Part shown: in pieces, positions 48,209 to 60,945 of the stretch
Position numbering within the stretch: the first letter of the stretch is position 1
Layout: each line of letters starts with the position of its first letter
Assembly (NCBI GenBank): GCA_036785325.1
Contig: JAXIVH010000020.1
Coordinates: forward strand, 7,049,879 to 7,113,878
DNA length: 64,000 nucleotides
Direction: 5' to 3'
DNA from: Urophycis tenuis
Lineage: Eukaryota; Chordata; Actinopteri; Gadiformes; Phycidae
The notes under the pieces: generated by a model
Database searches by the model: none
Seen by the model: only the letters and a program-made list of their open reading frames with translations
Told to the model about the DNA's origin: nothing
Made by a program: the position numbers and the translations under genes

Positions 48209-51200
48209 TGAATTGGAAAGTTGAAGGTATGTTTTTAGCTGCTGGGTAGAATTCAGTGAACCTGACGCAGTTTTGTCTGTGAGCAACCAAATTGCTCGGG
48301 GATGGGCTCATTTTAAGCGGGGAAATCTAAGGTTCCCAACGGCGTATGGCAAGACTATATTGAGTCATGGGTCGTTGAAATACTAAGCTAATTAATTTCT
48401 GTTCTTTATTGAAAGATTGATCTTAATTGAAACGTTGAAGGTATGTTTTTAGCTGCTGGGTAGACTTCAGTCAACCTGACGCAGTTTTGTCTGTGAGCAA
48501 GCAGACTGCTCGCGGATGGGCTCATTTTAAGCGGGGAAATCTAAGCTTTCCAACGGCGTATGGCAAGACTATATTGACTCATTGGTCGTTGAAATACTAA
48601 GCTAATTAATTTGTGATCTGTAAGGAAAGACCGATGTTAATTGAAACGTTGAAGGTATGTTTTTAGCTGCTGGGTAGACTTCAGTCAACCTGACACAGTT
48701 TTGTCTCTGAGCAACCAAATTGCTTGGGGATGGGCTCATTATAAGCGGGGAAATCTAAGCTTTTCAACGGCGTATGGCAAGACTATATTCACCAAAGGGC
48801 CTTTGAAATACTAAGCTAATTAATTTGTGTTCTGTAAGGAAAGATTGATGTTAATTGAAACGTTAAAGGTATGTTTTTAGCTGCTGGGTAGACTTCATTC
48901 AACCTGACGCAGTTTAGTCTGTGATCAACCAGACTGCTCGCGGATGGGCTCATTTTAAGCGGGGAAATCTAAGCTTTCCAACGGCGTATGGCAAGACTAT
49001 ATTCACCAAAGGGCCGTTGAAATACTAAGCTAATTAATTTGTGTTCTGTAAGGAAAGATTGATGTTAATTGAAACGTTAAAGGTATGTTTTTAGCTGCTG
49101 GGTAGACTTCATTCAACCTGACGCAGTTTAGTCTGTGATCAACCAGACTGCTCGCGGATGGGCTCATTTTAAGCGGGGAAATCTAAGCTTTCCAACGGCG
49201 TATGGCAAGACTATATTGACTCATGGGTCGTTGAAATACTAAGCTAATTAATTTGTGTTCTGTAAGGAAAGATTGATGTTAATTGAAACGTTGAAGGTAT
49301 GTTTTTAGCTGCTGGGTAGACTTCACTCAACCTGACACAGTTTTGTCTGTGAGCAACCAAATTGCTCGGGGATGGGCTCATTATAAGCGGGGAAATCTAA
49401 GCTTTCCAACGGCGTATGGCAAGACTATATTCACCAAAGGGTCGTTGAAATACTAAGCTAATTAATTTGTGTTCTGTAAGGAAAGATTGATGTTAATTGA
49501 AACGTTGAAGGTATGTTTTTAGCTGCTGGGTAGATTTCAGTCAACCTGACGCAGTTTAGTCTGTGATCAACCAGACTGCTGGCGGATGGGCTCATTTTAA
49601 GCAGGGAAATCTAAGCTTTTCAACGGCGTATGGTAAGACTATATTCACCAAAGGGCCGTTGAAATACTAAGCTAATTAATTTGTGTTCTGTAAGGAAAGA
49701 TTGATGTTAATTGAAACGTTAAAGGTATGTTTTTGGCTGCTGGGTAGACTTCATTCAACCTGACGCAGTTTAGTCTGTGATCAACCAGACTGCTCGCGGA
49801 TGGGCTCATTTTAAGCGGGGAAATCTAAGCTTTCCAACGGCGTATGGCAAGACTATATTGACTCATGGGTCGTTGAAATACTAAGCTAATTAATTTGTGT
49901 TCTGTAAGGAAAGATTGATGTTAATTGAAACGTTGAAGGTATGTTTTTAGCTGCTGGGTAGACTTCAGTCAACCTGACGCAGTTTAGTCTGTGAGCAACC
50001 AAATTGCTCGGGGATGGGCTCATTATAAGCGGGGAAATCTAAGCTTTCCAACGGCGTATGGCAAGACTATATTCACCAAAGGGTCGTTGAAATACTAAGC
50101 TAATTAATTTGTGTTCTGTAAGGAAAGATTGATGTTAATTGAAACGTTGAAGGTATGTTTTTAGCTGCTGGGTAGACTTCAGTCAACCTGACGCAGTTTA
50201 GTCTGTGATCAACCAGACTGCTCGCGGATGGGCTCATTTTAAGCGGGGAAATCTAAGCTTTCCAACGGCGTATGGCAAGACTATATCGACTCATGGGTCG
50301 TTGAAATACTAAGCTAATTAATTTGTGTTCTGTAAGGAAAGATTGATGTTAATTGAAACGTTGAAGGTATGTTTTTAGCTGCTGGGTAGACTTCAGTCAA
50401 CCTGACGCAGTTTAGTCTGTGATCAACCAGACTGCTCGCGGATGGGCTCATTTTAAGCGGGGAAATCTAAGCTTTCCAACGGCGTATGGCAAGACTATAT
50501 TCACCAAAGGGTCGTTGAAATACTAAGCTAATTAATTTGTGTTCTGTAAGGAAAGATTGATGTTAATTGAAACGTTTAAGGTATGTTTTTAGCTGCTGGG
50601 TAGACTTCAGTCAACCTGACGCAGTTTAGTCTGTGATCAACCAGACTGCTCGCGGATGGGCTCATTTTAAGCGGGGAAATCTAAGCTTTCCAACGGCGTA
50701 TGGCAAGACTATATTGACTCATGGGTCGTTGAAATACTAAGCTAATTAATTTGTGTTCTGTAAGGAAAGATTGATGTTAATTGAAACGTTGAAGGTATGT
50801 TTTTGGCTGCTGGGTAGACTTCATTCAACCTGACGCAGTTTAGTCTGTGATCAACCAGACTGCTCGCGGATGGGCTCATTTTAAGCGGGGAAATCTAAGC
50901 TTTCCAACGGCGTATGGCAAGACTATATTCACCAAAGGGCCGTTGAAATACTAAGCTAATTAATTTGTGTTCTGTAAGGAAAGATTGATGTTAATTGAAA
51001 CGTTAAAGGTATGTTTTTGGCTGCTGGGTAGACTTCATTCAACCTGACGCAGTTTAGTCTGTGATCAACCAGACTGCTCGCGGATGGGCTCATTTTAAGC
51101 GGGGAAATCTAAGCTTTCCAACGGCGTATGGCAAGACTATATTGACTCATGGGTCGTTGAAATACTAAGCTAATTAATTTGTGTTCTGTAAGGAAAGATT

Positions 51201-52902
51201 GATGTTAATTGAAACGTTGAAGGTATGTTTTTAGCTGCTGGGTAGACTTCAGTCAACCTGACGCAGTTTAGTCTGTGAGCAACCAAATTGCTCGGGGATG
51301 GGCTCATTATAAGCGGGGAAATCTAAGCTTTCCAACGGCGTATGGCAAGACTATATTCACCAAAGGGTCGTTGAAATACTAAGCTAATTAATTTGTGTTC
51401 TGTAAGGAAAGATTGATGTTAATTGAAACGTTTAAGGTATGTTTTTAGCTGCTGGGTAGACTTCAGTCAACCTGACGCAGTTTAGTCTGTGATCAACCAG
51501 ACTGCTCGCGGATGGGCTCATTTTAAGCGGGGAAATCTAAGCTTTCCAACGGCGTATGGCAAGACTATATTGACTCATGGGTCGTTGAAATACTAAGCTA
51601 ATTAATTTGTGTTCTGTAAGGAAAGATTGATGTTAATTGAAACGTTGAAGGTATGTTTTTGGCTGCTGGGTAGACTTCATTCAACCTGACGCAGTTTAGT
51701 CTGTGATCAACCAGACTGCTCGCGGATGGGCTCATTTTAAGCGGGGAAATCTAAGCTTTCCAACGGCGTATGGCAAGACTATATTGACTCATGGGTCGTT
51801 GAAATACTAAGCTAATTAATTTGTGTTCTGTAAGGAAAGATTGATGTTAATTGAAACGTTGAAGGTATGTTTTTAGCTGCTGGGTAGACTTCAGTCAACC
51901 TGACGCAGTTTAGTCTGTGAGCAACCAAATTGCTCGGGGATGGGCTCATTATAAGCGGGGAAATCTAAGCTTTCCAACGGCGTATGGCAAGACTATATTC
52001 ACTAAAGGGTTGTTGAAATACTAAGCTAATTAATTTGTGTTCTGTAAGGAAAGATTGATGTTAATTGAAACGTTGAAGGTATGTTTTTAGCTGCTGGGTA
52101 GACTTCAGTCAACCTGACGCAGTTTAGTCTGTGATCAACCAGACTGCTCGCGGATGGGCTCATTTTAAGCGGGGAAATCTAAGCTTTCCAACGGCGTATG
52201 GCAAGACTATATTCACCAAAGGGTCGTTGAAATACTAAGCTAATTAATTTGTGTTCTGTAAGGAAAGATTGATGTTAATTGAAACGTTTAAGGTATGTTT
52301 TTAGCTGCTGGGTAGACTTCAGTCAACCTGACGCAGTTTAGTCTGTGATCAACCAGACTGCTCGCGGATGGGCTCATTTTAAGCGGGGAAATCTAAGCTT
52401 TCCAACGGCGTATGGCAAGACTATATTGACTCATGGGTCGTTGAAATACTAAGCTAATTAATTTGTGTTCTGTAAGGAAAGATTGATGTTAATTGAAACG
52501 TTGAAGGTATGTTTTTTAGCTGCTGGGTAGACTTCAGTCAACCTGACGCAGTTTAGTCTGTGATCAACCAGACTGCTCGCGGATGGGCTCATTTTAAGCG
52601 GGGAAATCTAAGCTTTCGAACGGCGTATGGCAAGACTATATTCACTAAAGGGTCGTTGAAATACTAAGCTAATTCATTTGTGTTCTGTAAGGAAAGATTG
52701 ATGTTAATTGAAACGTTGAAGGTATGTCTTTAGCTGCTGTGTAGACTTCAGTCAACCTGACGCAGATTTGTCTGTGAGCAACCAAATTGCTCGGAGATTG
52801 GCTCATTTTAAACGGGGAAATCTAAGCTTTCCAACGACGTATGGCATGACTATATTTGCCCATGGGTCGTCGAAATAATAAGCTGATTCATGTGTGTTCT
52901 GT
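48209..52902 (+). repeat. Satellite block 7 (22 monomers)
   Basis: 4694 bp, equal to 22 x 214 - 15 plus 1. The extra base is a T in GTATGTTTTTTAGCTG near 52510. The opening monomers match blocks 2 and 3. The middle (about 50100-52500) is built from a small set of monomer types in near-repeated order, for example GTTTAAGG followed by TTTTTGGCTG at two places 856 bp (4 monomers) apart. Confidence 0.96.
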
Positions 52903-53089
52903 TGGCTGTGGAAAGAAAATAGCACACAAGTCATACCAAGTCACCTTTATTTTTCAGTGATAAACATTAATAAATAAACAGTATGGACATTGTATAAACA
53001 GTTGTATAAAAAGTGTAAACGGTATGAACAGTGTTCTTATAAAAGATATCAATATCAATACTGATCACGTGTGTATTTTATATTTCCAG

Positions 53090-53593
53090 GTTATTTGTTG
53101 ATGAGCCAGAGCCTGTGACTCCCACCAACCGGCCCGTTCAGCCCACTGCGTTGTCGTCCTCCACCCGGCCGAAGCCTCCTGCGCCCACCCGCCTCCAGCC
53201 GAGGCCTCCTGCTGCGTCAGCCTGTGGCCCGCCCGCCCCCTGTGTCGGCAGCACCCATACCGCTGGTCCTCCCCGCACAGCCACAGGCCCCCTCCGTCCT
53301 GCTTCGTGGGCCATCCTGCAGCTGTCTCTGCAGTCATCGTGTGTCAAAACCATTCAAACTTGTATATGGTAACATTTCAAAATGACACCAGCATAAATGA
53401 GGACCTTGCAATAGGTTTTGTGTTACAGGACCCCCCTGGCATACAGCTGTATGTCTCTGTGAAGGTGGTTGTGAAGAACTGCATCCGGCTGAACAAGTAC
53501 AAGTGCCGGCGAGGCAGCAACTCTCTCGAGGGGTTGCACGCCCACTTGGTTAACGCCATCCCTTCACAGCGATATGGGATCATGCCGTTCCAA
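53090..53593 (+). pseudogene. Exon-like segment, copy 7
   Basis: 504 bp, borders intact, CGA retained, second frame open for 99 codons from 53306. Private change GGTTTTGTG for GGTTGTGTG (Cys to Phe) and CACTTGG for CACCTGG. Variants: CAG (Q), CAG (Q), CGA, ATC, TAT (Y). It keeps the most copy-1/2-like alleles among the distal inserts. Confidence 0.45.
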
Positions 53594-53603
53594 GTAAGTG
53601 ATT

Positions 53604-53606
<3 letters not shown>

Positions 53607-53664
<58 letters not shown>

Positions 53665-53725
53665 GCGCGCGCATATATACACACACACACACACACTTAT
53701 ATATACACACACATATATATATATA
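53607..53725 (+). repeat. CA/CG/TA microsatellite, copy 7
   Basis: About 119 bp, uninterrupted (CA)n and (CG)n of about 5 repeats. Confidence 0.95.
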
Positions 53726-53908
53726 CTTAAACATAGCTGACCCTTTTTTTCCCCCTTCTCGGGGATTATGCTCCCAGTTTTGATCTCGGACGTCTGGTCA
53801 CTTATAGCATATAATAATATTCTATTACTGTTAAGCCAACTATGAATAATAAAACAGGCCAAAACATGTGTCCTTTATCATAGCTACACGTGTTACAAAA
53901 AAAACGCG

Positions 53909-55819
53909 TGAATTGAAAAGTTGAAGGTATGTTTTTAGCTGCTGGGTAGACTTCAGTCAACCTGACGCAGTTTTGTCTGTGAGCAACCAAATTGCTCGGG
54001 GATGGGCTCATTTTAAGCGGGGAAATCTAAGGTTCCCAACGGCGTATTGCAAGACTATATTGAGTCATGGGTCGTTGAAATACTAAGCTAATTAATTTCT
54101 GTTCTTTATTGAAAGATTGATCTTAATTGAAACGTTGAAGGTATGTTTTTAGCTGCTGGGTAGACTTCAGTCAACCTGACGCAGTTTTGTCTGTGAGCAA
54201 GCAGACTGCTCGCGGATGGGCTCATTTTAAGCGGGGAAATCTAAGCTTTCCAACGGCGTATGGCAAGACTATATTGACTCATTGGTCGTTGAAATACTAA
54301 GCTAATTAATTTGTGATCTGTAAGGAAAGATTGATGTTAATTGAAACGTTGAAGGTATGTTTTTAGCTGTTGGGTAGACTTCAGTCAACCTGACACAGTT
54401 TTGTCTCTGAGCAACCAAATTGCTTGGGGATGGGCTCATTATAAGCGGGGAAATCTAAGCTTTTCAACGGCGTATGGCAAGACTATATTCACCAAAGGGC
54501 CTTTGAAATACTAAGCTAATTAATTTGTGTTCTGTAAGGAAAGATTGATGTTAATTGAAACGTTAAAGGTATGTTTTTAGCTGCTGGGTAGACTTCATTC
54601 AACCTGAGGCAGTTTAGTCTGTGATCAACCAGACTGCTCGCGGATGGGCTCATTTTAAGCGGGGAAATCTAAGCTTTCCAACGGCCTATGGCAAGACTAT
54701 ATTGACTCATGGGTTATTGAAATACTAAGCTAATTAATTTGTGTTCTGTAAGGAAAGATTGATGTTAATTGAAACGTTGAAGGTATGTTTTTAGCTGCTG
54801 GGTAGACTTCAGTCAACCTGACGCAGTTTAGTCTGTGATCAACCAGACTGCTCGCGGATGGGCTCATTTTAAGCGGGGAAATCTAAGCTTTTCAACGGCG
54901 TATGGCAAGACTATATTCACCAATGGCCCGTTGAAATACTAAGCTAATTAATTTGTGTTCTGTAAGGAAAGATTGATGTCAATTGAAACGTTAAAGGTAT
55001 GTTTTTAGCTGCTGGGTAGACTTCATTCAACCTGACGCAGTTTAGTCTCTGATCAACCAGACTGCTCGCGGATGGGCTCATTTTAAGCGGGGAAATCTAA
55101 GCTTTCCAACGGCGTATGGAAAGACTATATTGACTCATGGGTCATTGAAATACTAAGCTAATTAATTTGTGTTCTGTAAGGAAAGATTGATGTTAATTGA
55201 AACGTTGAAGGTATGTCTTTAGCTGCTGTGTAGACTTCAGTCAACCTGACGCAGATTTGTCTGTGAGCAACCAAATTGCTCGGGGATGGGCTCATTATAA
55301 GCGGGGAAATCTACGCTTTCCAACGGCGTATGGCAAGACTATATTCACCAAAGGGCCGTTGAAATACTAAGCTAATTAATTTGTGTTCTGTAAGGAAAGA
55401 TTGATGTTAATTGAAACGTTAAAGGTATGTTTTTAGCTGCTGGGTAGACTTCATTCAACGTGACGCAGTTTAGTCTGTGATCAACCAGACTGCTCGCGGA
55501 TGGGCTCATTTTAAGCGGGGAAATCTAAGCTTTCCAACGGCGTATGGCAAGACTATATTGACTCATGGGTCGTTGAAATACTAAGCTAATTAATTTGTGT
55601 TCTGTAAGGAAAGATTGATGTTAATTGAAACGTTGAAGGTATGTTTTTAGCTGCTGGGTAGACTTCAGTCAACCTGACGCAGTTTAGTCTGTGATCAACC
55701 AGACTGCTCGAGGATGGGCTCATTTTAAGCGGGGAAATCTAAGCTTTCCAACGACATATGGCATGACTATATTTGCCCATGGGTTGTCGAAATAATAAGC
55801 TGATTCATGTGTGTTCTGT
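53909..55819 (+). repeat. Satellite block 8 (9 monomers)
   Basis: 1911 bp, equal to 9 x 214 - 15. The last monomer is a hybrid: its 5' part is an ordinary class A monomer with CTCGAGGATGG and its 3' part is the left-flank tail (CAACGACATATGGCATGAC, TTTGCCCATGGGTTGTCG). The usual TATGTCTTTAGCTGCTGTG part of the flank is missing. Confidence 0.96.
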
Positions 55820-56006
55820 TGGCTGTGGAAAGAAAATAGCACACAAGTCATACCAAGTCACCTTTATTTTTCAGTGATAAACATTAATAAATAAACAGTA
55901 TGGACATTGTATAAACAGTTGTATAAAAAGTGTAAACGGTATGAACAGTGTTCTTATAAAAGATATCAATATCAATACTGATCACGTGTGTATTTTATAT
56001 TTCCAG

Positions 56007-56510
56007 GTTATTTGTTGATGAGCCAGAGCCTGTGACTCCCACCAACCGGCCCGTTCAGCCCACTGCGTTGTCGTCCTCCACCCGGCCGAAGCCTGCTGCG
56101 CCCACCCGCCTCCAGCCGAGGCCTCCTGCTGCGTCAGCCTGTGGCCCGCCCGCCCCCTGTGTCGGCAGCACCCATACCGCTGGTCCTCCCCGCACAGCCA
56201 CAGGCCCCCTCCGTCCTGCTTCGTGGGCCATCCTGCAGCTGTCTCTGCAGTCATCGTGTGTCAAAACCATTCAAACTTGTATATGGTAACATTTCAAAAT
56301 GACACCAGCATAAATGAGGACCTTGCAATAGGTTGTGTGTTACATGACCCCCCTGGCATACAGCTGTATGTCTCTGTGAAGTCGGTTGTGAAGAACTGCA
56401 TCCGGCTGAACAAGTACAAGTGCCGGTGAGGCAGCAACTCTCTCGAGGGGTTGCACGCCCACCTGGTTAACGCCGTCCCTTCACAGCGATGTGGGATCAT
56501 GCCGTTCCAA
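56007..56510 (+). pseudogene. Exon-like segment, copy 8, with TGA
   Basis: 504 bp, borders intact, TGA at 56427-56429. GTGAAGTCGGTT replaces GTGAAGGTGGTT (Val to Ser, two adjacent changes), shared with copy 9. Private GCCTGCTGC in the Pro-rich half (Pro to Ala). Variants: H, Q, GTC, TGT (C). Confidence 0.5.
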
Positions 56511-56520
56511 GTAAGTGATT

Positions 56521-56523
<3 letters not shown>

Positions 56524-56581
<58 letters not shown>

Positions 56582-56636
56582 GCGCATATATACACACACA
56601 CACACACTTATATATACACACACATATATATATATA
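56524..56636 (+). repeat. CA/CG/TA microsatellite, copy 8
   Basis: About 113 bp, uninterrupted, with a short CGCGCG tract. 2 bp shorter than its tandem sister, copy 9. Confidence 0.95.
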
Positions 56637-56819
56637 CTTAAACATAGCTGACCCTTTTTTTCCCCCTTCTCGGGGATTATGCTCCCAGTTTTGATCTCGG
56701 ACGTCTGGTCACTTATAGCATATAATAATATTCTATTACTGTTAAGCCAACTATGAATAATAAAACAGGCCAAAACATGTGTCCTTTATCATAGCTACAC
56801 GTATTACAAAAAAAACGCG

Positions 56820-57874
56820 TGAATTGAAAAGTTTAAGGTATGTTTTTAGCTGCTAGGTAGACTTCATTCAACCTGACGCAGTTTAGTCTGTGAGCAACTA
56901 AATTGCTCGCGGATGGGCTCATTTTAAGCGGGGAAATCTAAGGTTCCCAACGGCGTATGGCAAGACTATATTGAGTCATGGGTCGTTGAAATACTAAGCT
57001 AATTAATTTCTGTTCTTTATGGAAAGATTGATCTTAATTGAAACGTTGAAGGTATGTTTTTAGCTGCTGGGTAGACTTCAGTCAACCTGACGCAGTTTTG
57101 TCTGTGAGCAACCAGACTGCTCGCGGATGGGCTCATTTTAAGCAGGGAAATCTAAGCTTTCCAACGGCGTATGGCTAGACTATATTCACCAAAGGGCCGT
57201 TGAAATACTAAGCTAATTAATTTGTGTTCTGTAAGGAAAGATTGATCTTAATTGAAACGTTAAAGGTATGTTTTTAGCTGCTGGGTAGACTTCAGTCAAC
57301 CTGACGCAGTTTAGTCTGTGATCAACCAGACTGCTCGCGGATGGGCTCATTATAAGCGGGGAAATCTACGCTTTCCAACGGCGTATGGCAAGACTATATT
57401 CACCAAAGGGCCGTTGAAATACTAAGCTAATTAATTTGTGTTCTGTAAGGAAAGATTGATGTTAATTGAAACGTTAAAGGTATGTTTTTAGCTGCTGGGT
57501 AGACTTCATTCAACGTGACGCAGTTTAGTCTGTGATCAACCAGACTGCTCGCGGATGGGCTCATTTTAAGCGGGGAAATCTAAGCTTTCCAACGGCGTAT
57601 GGCAAGACTATATTGACTCATGGGTCGTTGAAATACTAAGCTAATTAATTTGTGTTCTGTAAGGAAAGATTGATGTTAATTGAAACGTTGAAGGTATGTT
57701 TTTAGCTGCTGGGTAGACTTCAGTCAACCTGACGCAGTTTAGTCTGTGATCAACCAGACTGCTCGAGGATGGGCTCATTTTAAGCGGGGAAATCTAAGCT
57801 TTCCAACGACATATGGCATGACTATATTTGCCCATGGGTTGTCGAAATAATAAGCTGATTCATGTGTGTTCTGT
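56820..57874 (+). repeat. Satellite block 9 (5 monomers)
   Basis: 1055 bp, equal to 5 x 214 - 15. It belongs to the 2055-bp tandem duplication and has the same length as block 10. The third monomer joins the GATCTTAATTG/GTTAAAGG type to the TACGCTTTCC tail, the likely duplication breakpoint. Confidence 0.96.
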
Positions 57875-58061
57875 TGGCTGTGGAAAGAAAATAGCACACA
57901 AGTCATACCAAGTCACCTTTATTTTTCAGTGATAAACATTAATAAATAAACAGTATGGACATTGTATAAACAGTTGTATAAAAAGTGTAAACGGTATGAA
58001 CAGTGTTCTTATAAAAGATATCAATATCAATACTGATCACGTGTGTATTTTATATTTCCAG

Positions 58062-58565
58062 GTTATTTGTTGATGAGCCAGAGCCTGTGACTCCCACCAA
58101 CCGGCCCGTTCAGCCCACTGCGTTGTCGTCCTCCACCCGGCCGAAGCCTCCTGCGCCCACCCGCCTCCAGCCGAGGCCTCCTGCTGCGTCAGCCTGTGGC
58201 CCGCCCGCCCCCTGTGTCGGCAGCACCCATACAGCTGGTCCTCCCCGCACAGCCACAGGCCCCCTCCGTCCTGCTTCGTGGGCCATCCTGCAGCTGTCTC
58301 TGCAGTCATCGTGTGTCAAAACCATTCAAACTTGTATATGGTAACATTTCAAAATGACACCAGCATAAATGAGGACCTTGCAATAGGTTGTGTGTTACAT
58401 GACCCCCCTGGCATACAGCTGTATGTCTCTGTGAAGTCGGTTGTGAAGAACTGCATCCGGCTGAACAAGTACAAGTGCCGGTGAGGCAGCAACTCTCTCG
58501 AGGGGTTGCACGCCCACCTGGTTAACGCCGTCCCTTCACAGCGATGTGGGATCATGCCGTTCCAA
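58062..58565 (+). pseudogene. Exon-like segment, copy 9, with TGA
   Basis: 504 bp, borders intact, TGA at 58482-58484, AAGTCGG shared with copy 8. A private ATACAGCTGG for ATACCGCTGG lies in the GC-rich half. It does not carry copy 8's GCCTGCTGC. Variants: H, Q, GTC, TGT (C). Confidence 0.5.
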
Positions 58566-58575
58566 GTAAGTGATT

Positions 58576-58578
<3 letters not shown>

Positions 58579-58638
<60 letters not shown>

Positions 58639-58693
58639 GCGCATATATACACACACACACACACTTATATATACACACACATATATATATATA
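58579..58693 (+). repeat. CA/CG/TA microsatellite, copy 9
   Basis: About 115 bp, uninterrupted (CA)n and a short CGCGCG tract. Confidence 0.95.
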
Positions 58694-58876
58694 CTTAAAC
58701 ATAGCTGACCCTTTTTTTCCCCCTTCTCGGGGATTATGCTCCCAGTTTTGATCTCGGACGTCTGGTCACTTATAGCATATAATAATATTCTATTACTGTT
58801 AAGCCAACTATGAATAATAAAACAGGCCAAAACATGTGTTCTTTATCATAGCTACACGTATTACAAAAAAAACGCG

Positions 58877-59931
58877 TGAATTGAAAAGTTTAAGGTATGT
58901 TTTTAGCTGCTAGGTAGACTTCATTCAACCTGACGCAGTTTAGTCTGTGAGCAACTAAATTGCTCGCGGATGGGCTCATTTTAAGCGGGGAAATCTAAGG
59001 TTCCCAACGGCGTATGGCAAGACTATATTGAGTCATGGGTCGTTGAAATACTAAGCTAATTAATTTCTGTTCTTTATGGAAAGATTGATCTTAATTGAAA
59101 CGTTGAAGGTATGTTTTTAGCTGCTGGGTAGACTTCAGTCAACCTGACGCAGTTTTGTCTGTGAGCAACCAGACTGCTCGCGGATGGGCTCATTTTAAGC
59201 AGGGAAATCTAAGCTTTCCAACGGCGTATGGCTAGACTATATTCACCAAAGGGCCGTTGAAATACTAAGCTAATTAATTTGTGTTCTGTAAGGAAAGATT
59301 GATCTTAATTGAAACGTTAAAGGTATGTTTTTAGCTGCTGGGTAGACTTCAGTCAACCTGACGCAGTTTAGTCTGTGATCAACCAGACTGCTCGCGGATG
59401 GGCTCATTTTAAGCGGGGAAATCTAAGCTTTCCAACGGCGTATGGCAAGACTATATTGACTCATGGGTCGTTGAAATACTAAGCTAATTAATTTGTGTTC
59501 TGTAAGGAAAGATTGATGTTAATTGAAACGTTGAAGGTATGTTTTTAGCTGCTGGGTAGACTTCAGTCAACCTGACGCAGTTTAGTCTGTGATCAACCAG
59601 ACTGCTCGCGGATGGGCTCATTTTAAGCGGGGAAATCTTAGCTTTCCAACGGCGTATGGCAAGACTATATTCACTAAAGGGTCGTTGAAATACTAAGCTA
59701 ATTAATTTGTGTTCTGTAAGGAAAGATTGATGTTAATTGAAACGTTGAAGGTATGTCTTTAGTTGCTGTGTAGACTTCAGTCAACCTGACGCAGATTTGT
59801 CTGTGAGCAACCAAATTGCTCGGAGATGGGCTCATTTTAAACGGGGAAATCTAAGCTTCCTAACGACGTATGCCATGACTATATTTGCCCATGGGTCGTC
59901 GAAATAATAAGCTGATTCATGTGTGTTCTGT
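58877..59931 (+). repeat. Satellite block 10 (5 monomers)
   Basis: 1055 bp, equal to 5 x 214 - 15. The first two monomers match block 9. The last monomer has the full left-flank class (TATGTCTTTAGTTGCTGTG, TTAAACGGGG), which blocks 8 and 9 have lost, plus private AGCTTCCTAACG and TATGCCATGAC. Confidence 0.96.
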
Positions 59932-60118
59932 TGGCTGTGGAAAGAAAATAGCACACAAGTCATACCAAGTCACCTTTATTTTTCAGTGATAAACATTAAT
60001 AAATAAACAGTATGGACATTGTATAAACAGTTGTATAAAAAGTGTAAACGGTATGAACAGTGTTCTTATAAAAGATATCAATATCAATACTGATCACGTG
60101 TGTATTTTATATTTCCAG

Positions 60119-60622
60119 GTTATTTGTTGATGAGCCAGAGCCTGTGACTCCCACCAACCGGCCCGTTCAGCCCACTGCGTTGTCGTCCTCCACCCGGCCG
60201 AAGCCTCCTGCGCCCACCCGCCTCCAGCCGAGGCCTCCTGCTGCATCAGCCTGTGGCCCGCCCGCCCCCTGTGTCGGCAGCACCCATACCGCTGGTCCTC
60301 CCCGCACAGCCACAGGCCCCCTCCGTCCTGCTTCGTGGGCCATCCTGCAGCTGTCTCTGCAGTCATCGTGTGTCAAAACCATTCAAACTTGTATATGGTA
60401 ACATTTCAAAATGACACCAGCATAAATGAGGACCTTGCAATAGGTTGTGTGTTACAGGACCCCCCTGGCATACAGCTGTATGTCTCTGTGAAGGTGGTTG
60501 TGAAGAACTGCATCCGGCTGAACAAGTACAAGTGCCGGCGAGGCAGCAACTCTCTCGAGGGGTTGCACGCCCACCTGGTTAACGCCATCCCTTCACAGCG
60601 ATGTGGGATCATGCCGTTCCAA
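60119..60622 (+). pseudogene. Exon-like segment, copy 10
   Basis: 504 bp, borders intact, CGA retained, second frame open for 99 codons from 60335. GCTGCATCAG in the Pro-rich half is shared with copy 2, while other full copies have GCTGCGTCAG. Variants: CAG (Q), CAG (Q), CGA, ATC, TGT (C). Confidence 0.45.
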
Positions 60623-60632
60623 GTAAGTGATT

Positions 60633-60635
<3 letters not shown>

Positions 60636-60699
<64 letters not shown>

Positions 60700-60762
60700 G
60701 CGCGCGCATATATACACACACACACACACACTCGCATATATACACACACATATATATATATA
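60636..60762 (+). repeat. CA/CG/TA microsatellite, copy 10
   Basis: About 127 bp with one CAAACA interruption near 60664 and ACACTCGCATATATAC near 60731. It shares the CGCATATATAC form with copy 5. Confidence 0.95.
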
Positions 60763-60945
60763 CTTAAACATAGCTGACCCTTTTTTTCCCCCTTCTCGGG
60801 GATTATGCTCCCAGTTTTGATCTCGGACGTCTGGTCACTTATAGCATATAATAATATTCTATTACTGTTAAGCCAACTATGAATAATAAAACAGGCCAAA
60901 ACATGTGTCCTTTATCATAGCTACACGTATTACAAAAAAAACGCG

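Larger units (their letters stand above)
52903..53908 (+). repeat. Insert copy 7, full length
   Basis: 1006 bp. The right end has CACGTGTTACAAAAAAAACGCG, followed by the GAATTGAAAAG and CAGTCAACC flank. Confidence 0.93.
55820..56819 (+). repeat. Insert copy 8, full length
   Basis: 1000 bp. CACGTATTACAAAAAAAACGCG at the right end. The right flank has private GTTTAAGG and GCTAGGTAG variants shared only with copy 9. Confidence 0.93.
57875..58876 (+). repeat. Insert copy 9, full length
   Basis: 1002 bp, tandem sister of copy 8. A private change, ATGTGTTCTTTATC for ATGTGTCCTTTATC, lies near the right end. Confidence 0.93.
55300..59400 (+). repeat. Tandem duplication of 2055 bp, each unit with one insert
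   Basis: The interval from about 55300 to 57355 recurs from about 57355 to 59400. Equivalent marks are exactly 2055 bp apart: CTACGCTTTCC (55311 and 57366) and the exon start (56007 and 58062). Shared private variants include CATTCAACGTGACG, CTCGAGG, GGGTTGTCG, AAGTCGG in the exon, GCTAGGTAGAC, TTCTTTATGGAAAG and TATGGCTAGAC. The period includes an insert and five monomers, so it is 5 x 214 + 985 and not a multiple of 214. Confidence 0.92.
59932..60945 (+). repeat. Insert copy 10, full length
   Basis: 1014 bp. The right end has CACGTATTACAAAAAAAACGCG. The next monomer is directly of class A (AGTCTGTGATCAACCAGACT) rather than the AAGGTTCCC right-flank class seen after the other ten copies, so a crossover occurred just right of this insert. 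Confidence 0.93.

Noticed and set aside
53802..54011. 69-codon minus-strand frame at the right border of several inserts
   Set aside because: It spans the insert-satellite junction, has a hydrophobic end from AT-rich DNA only, and shows no gene-like features.
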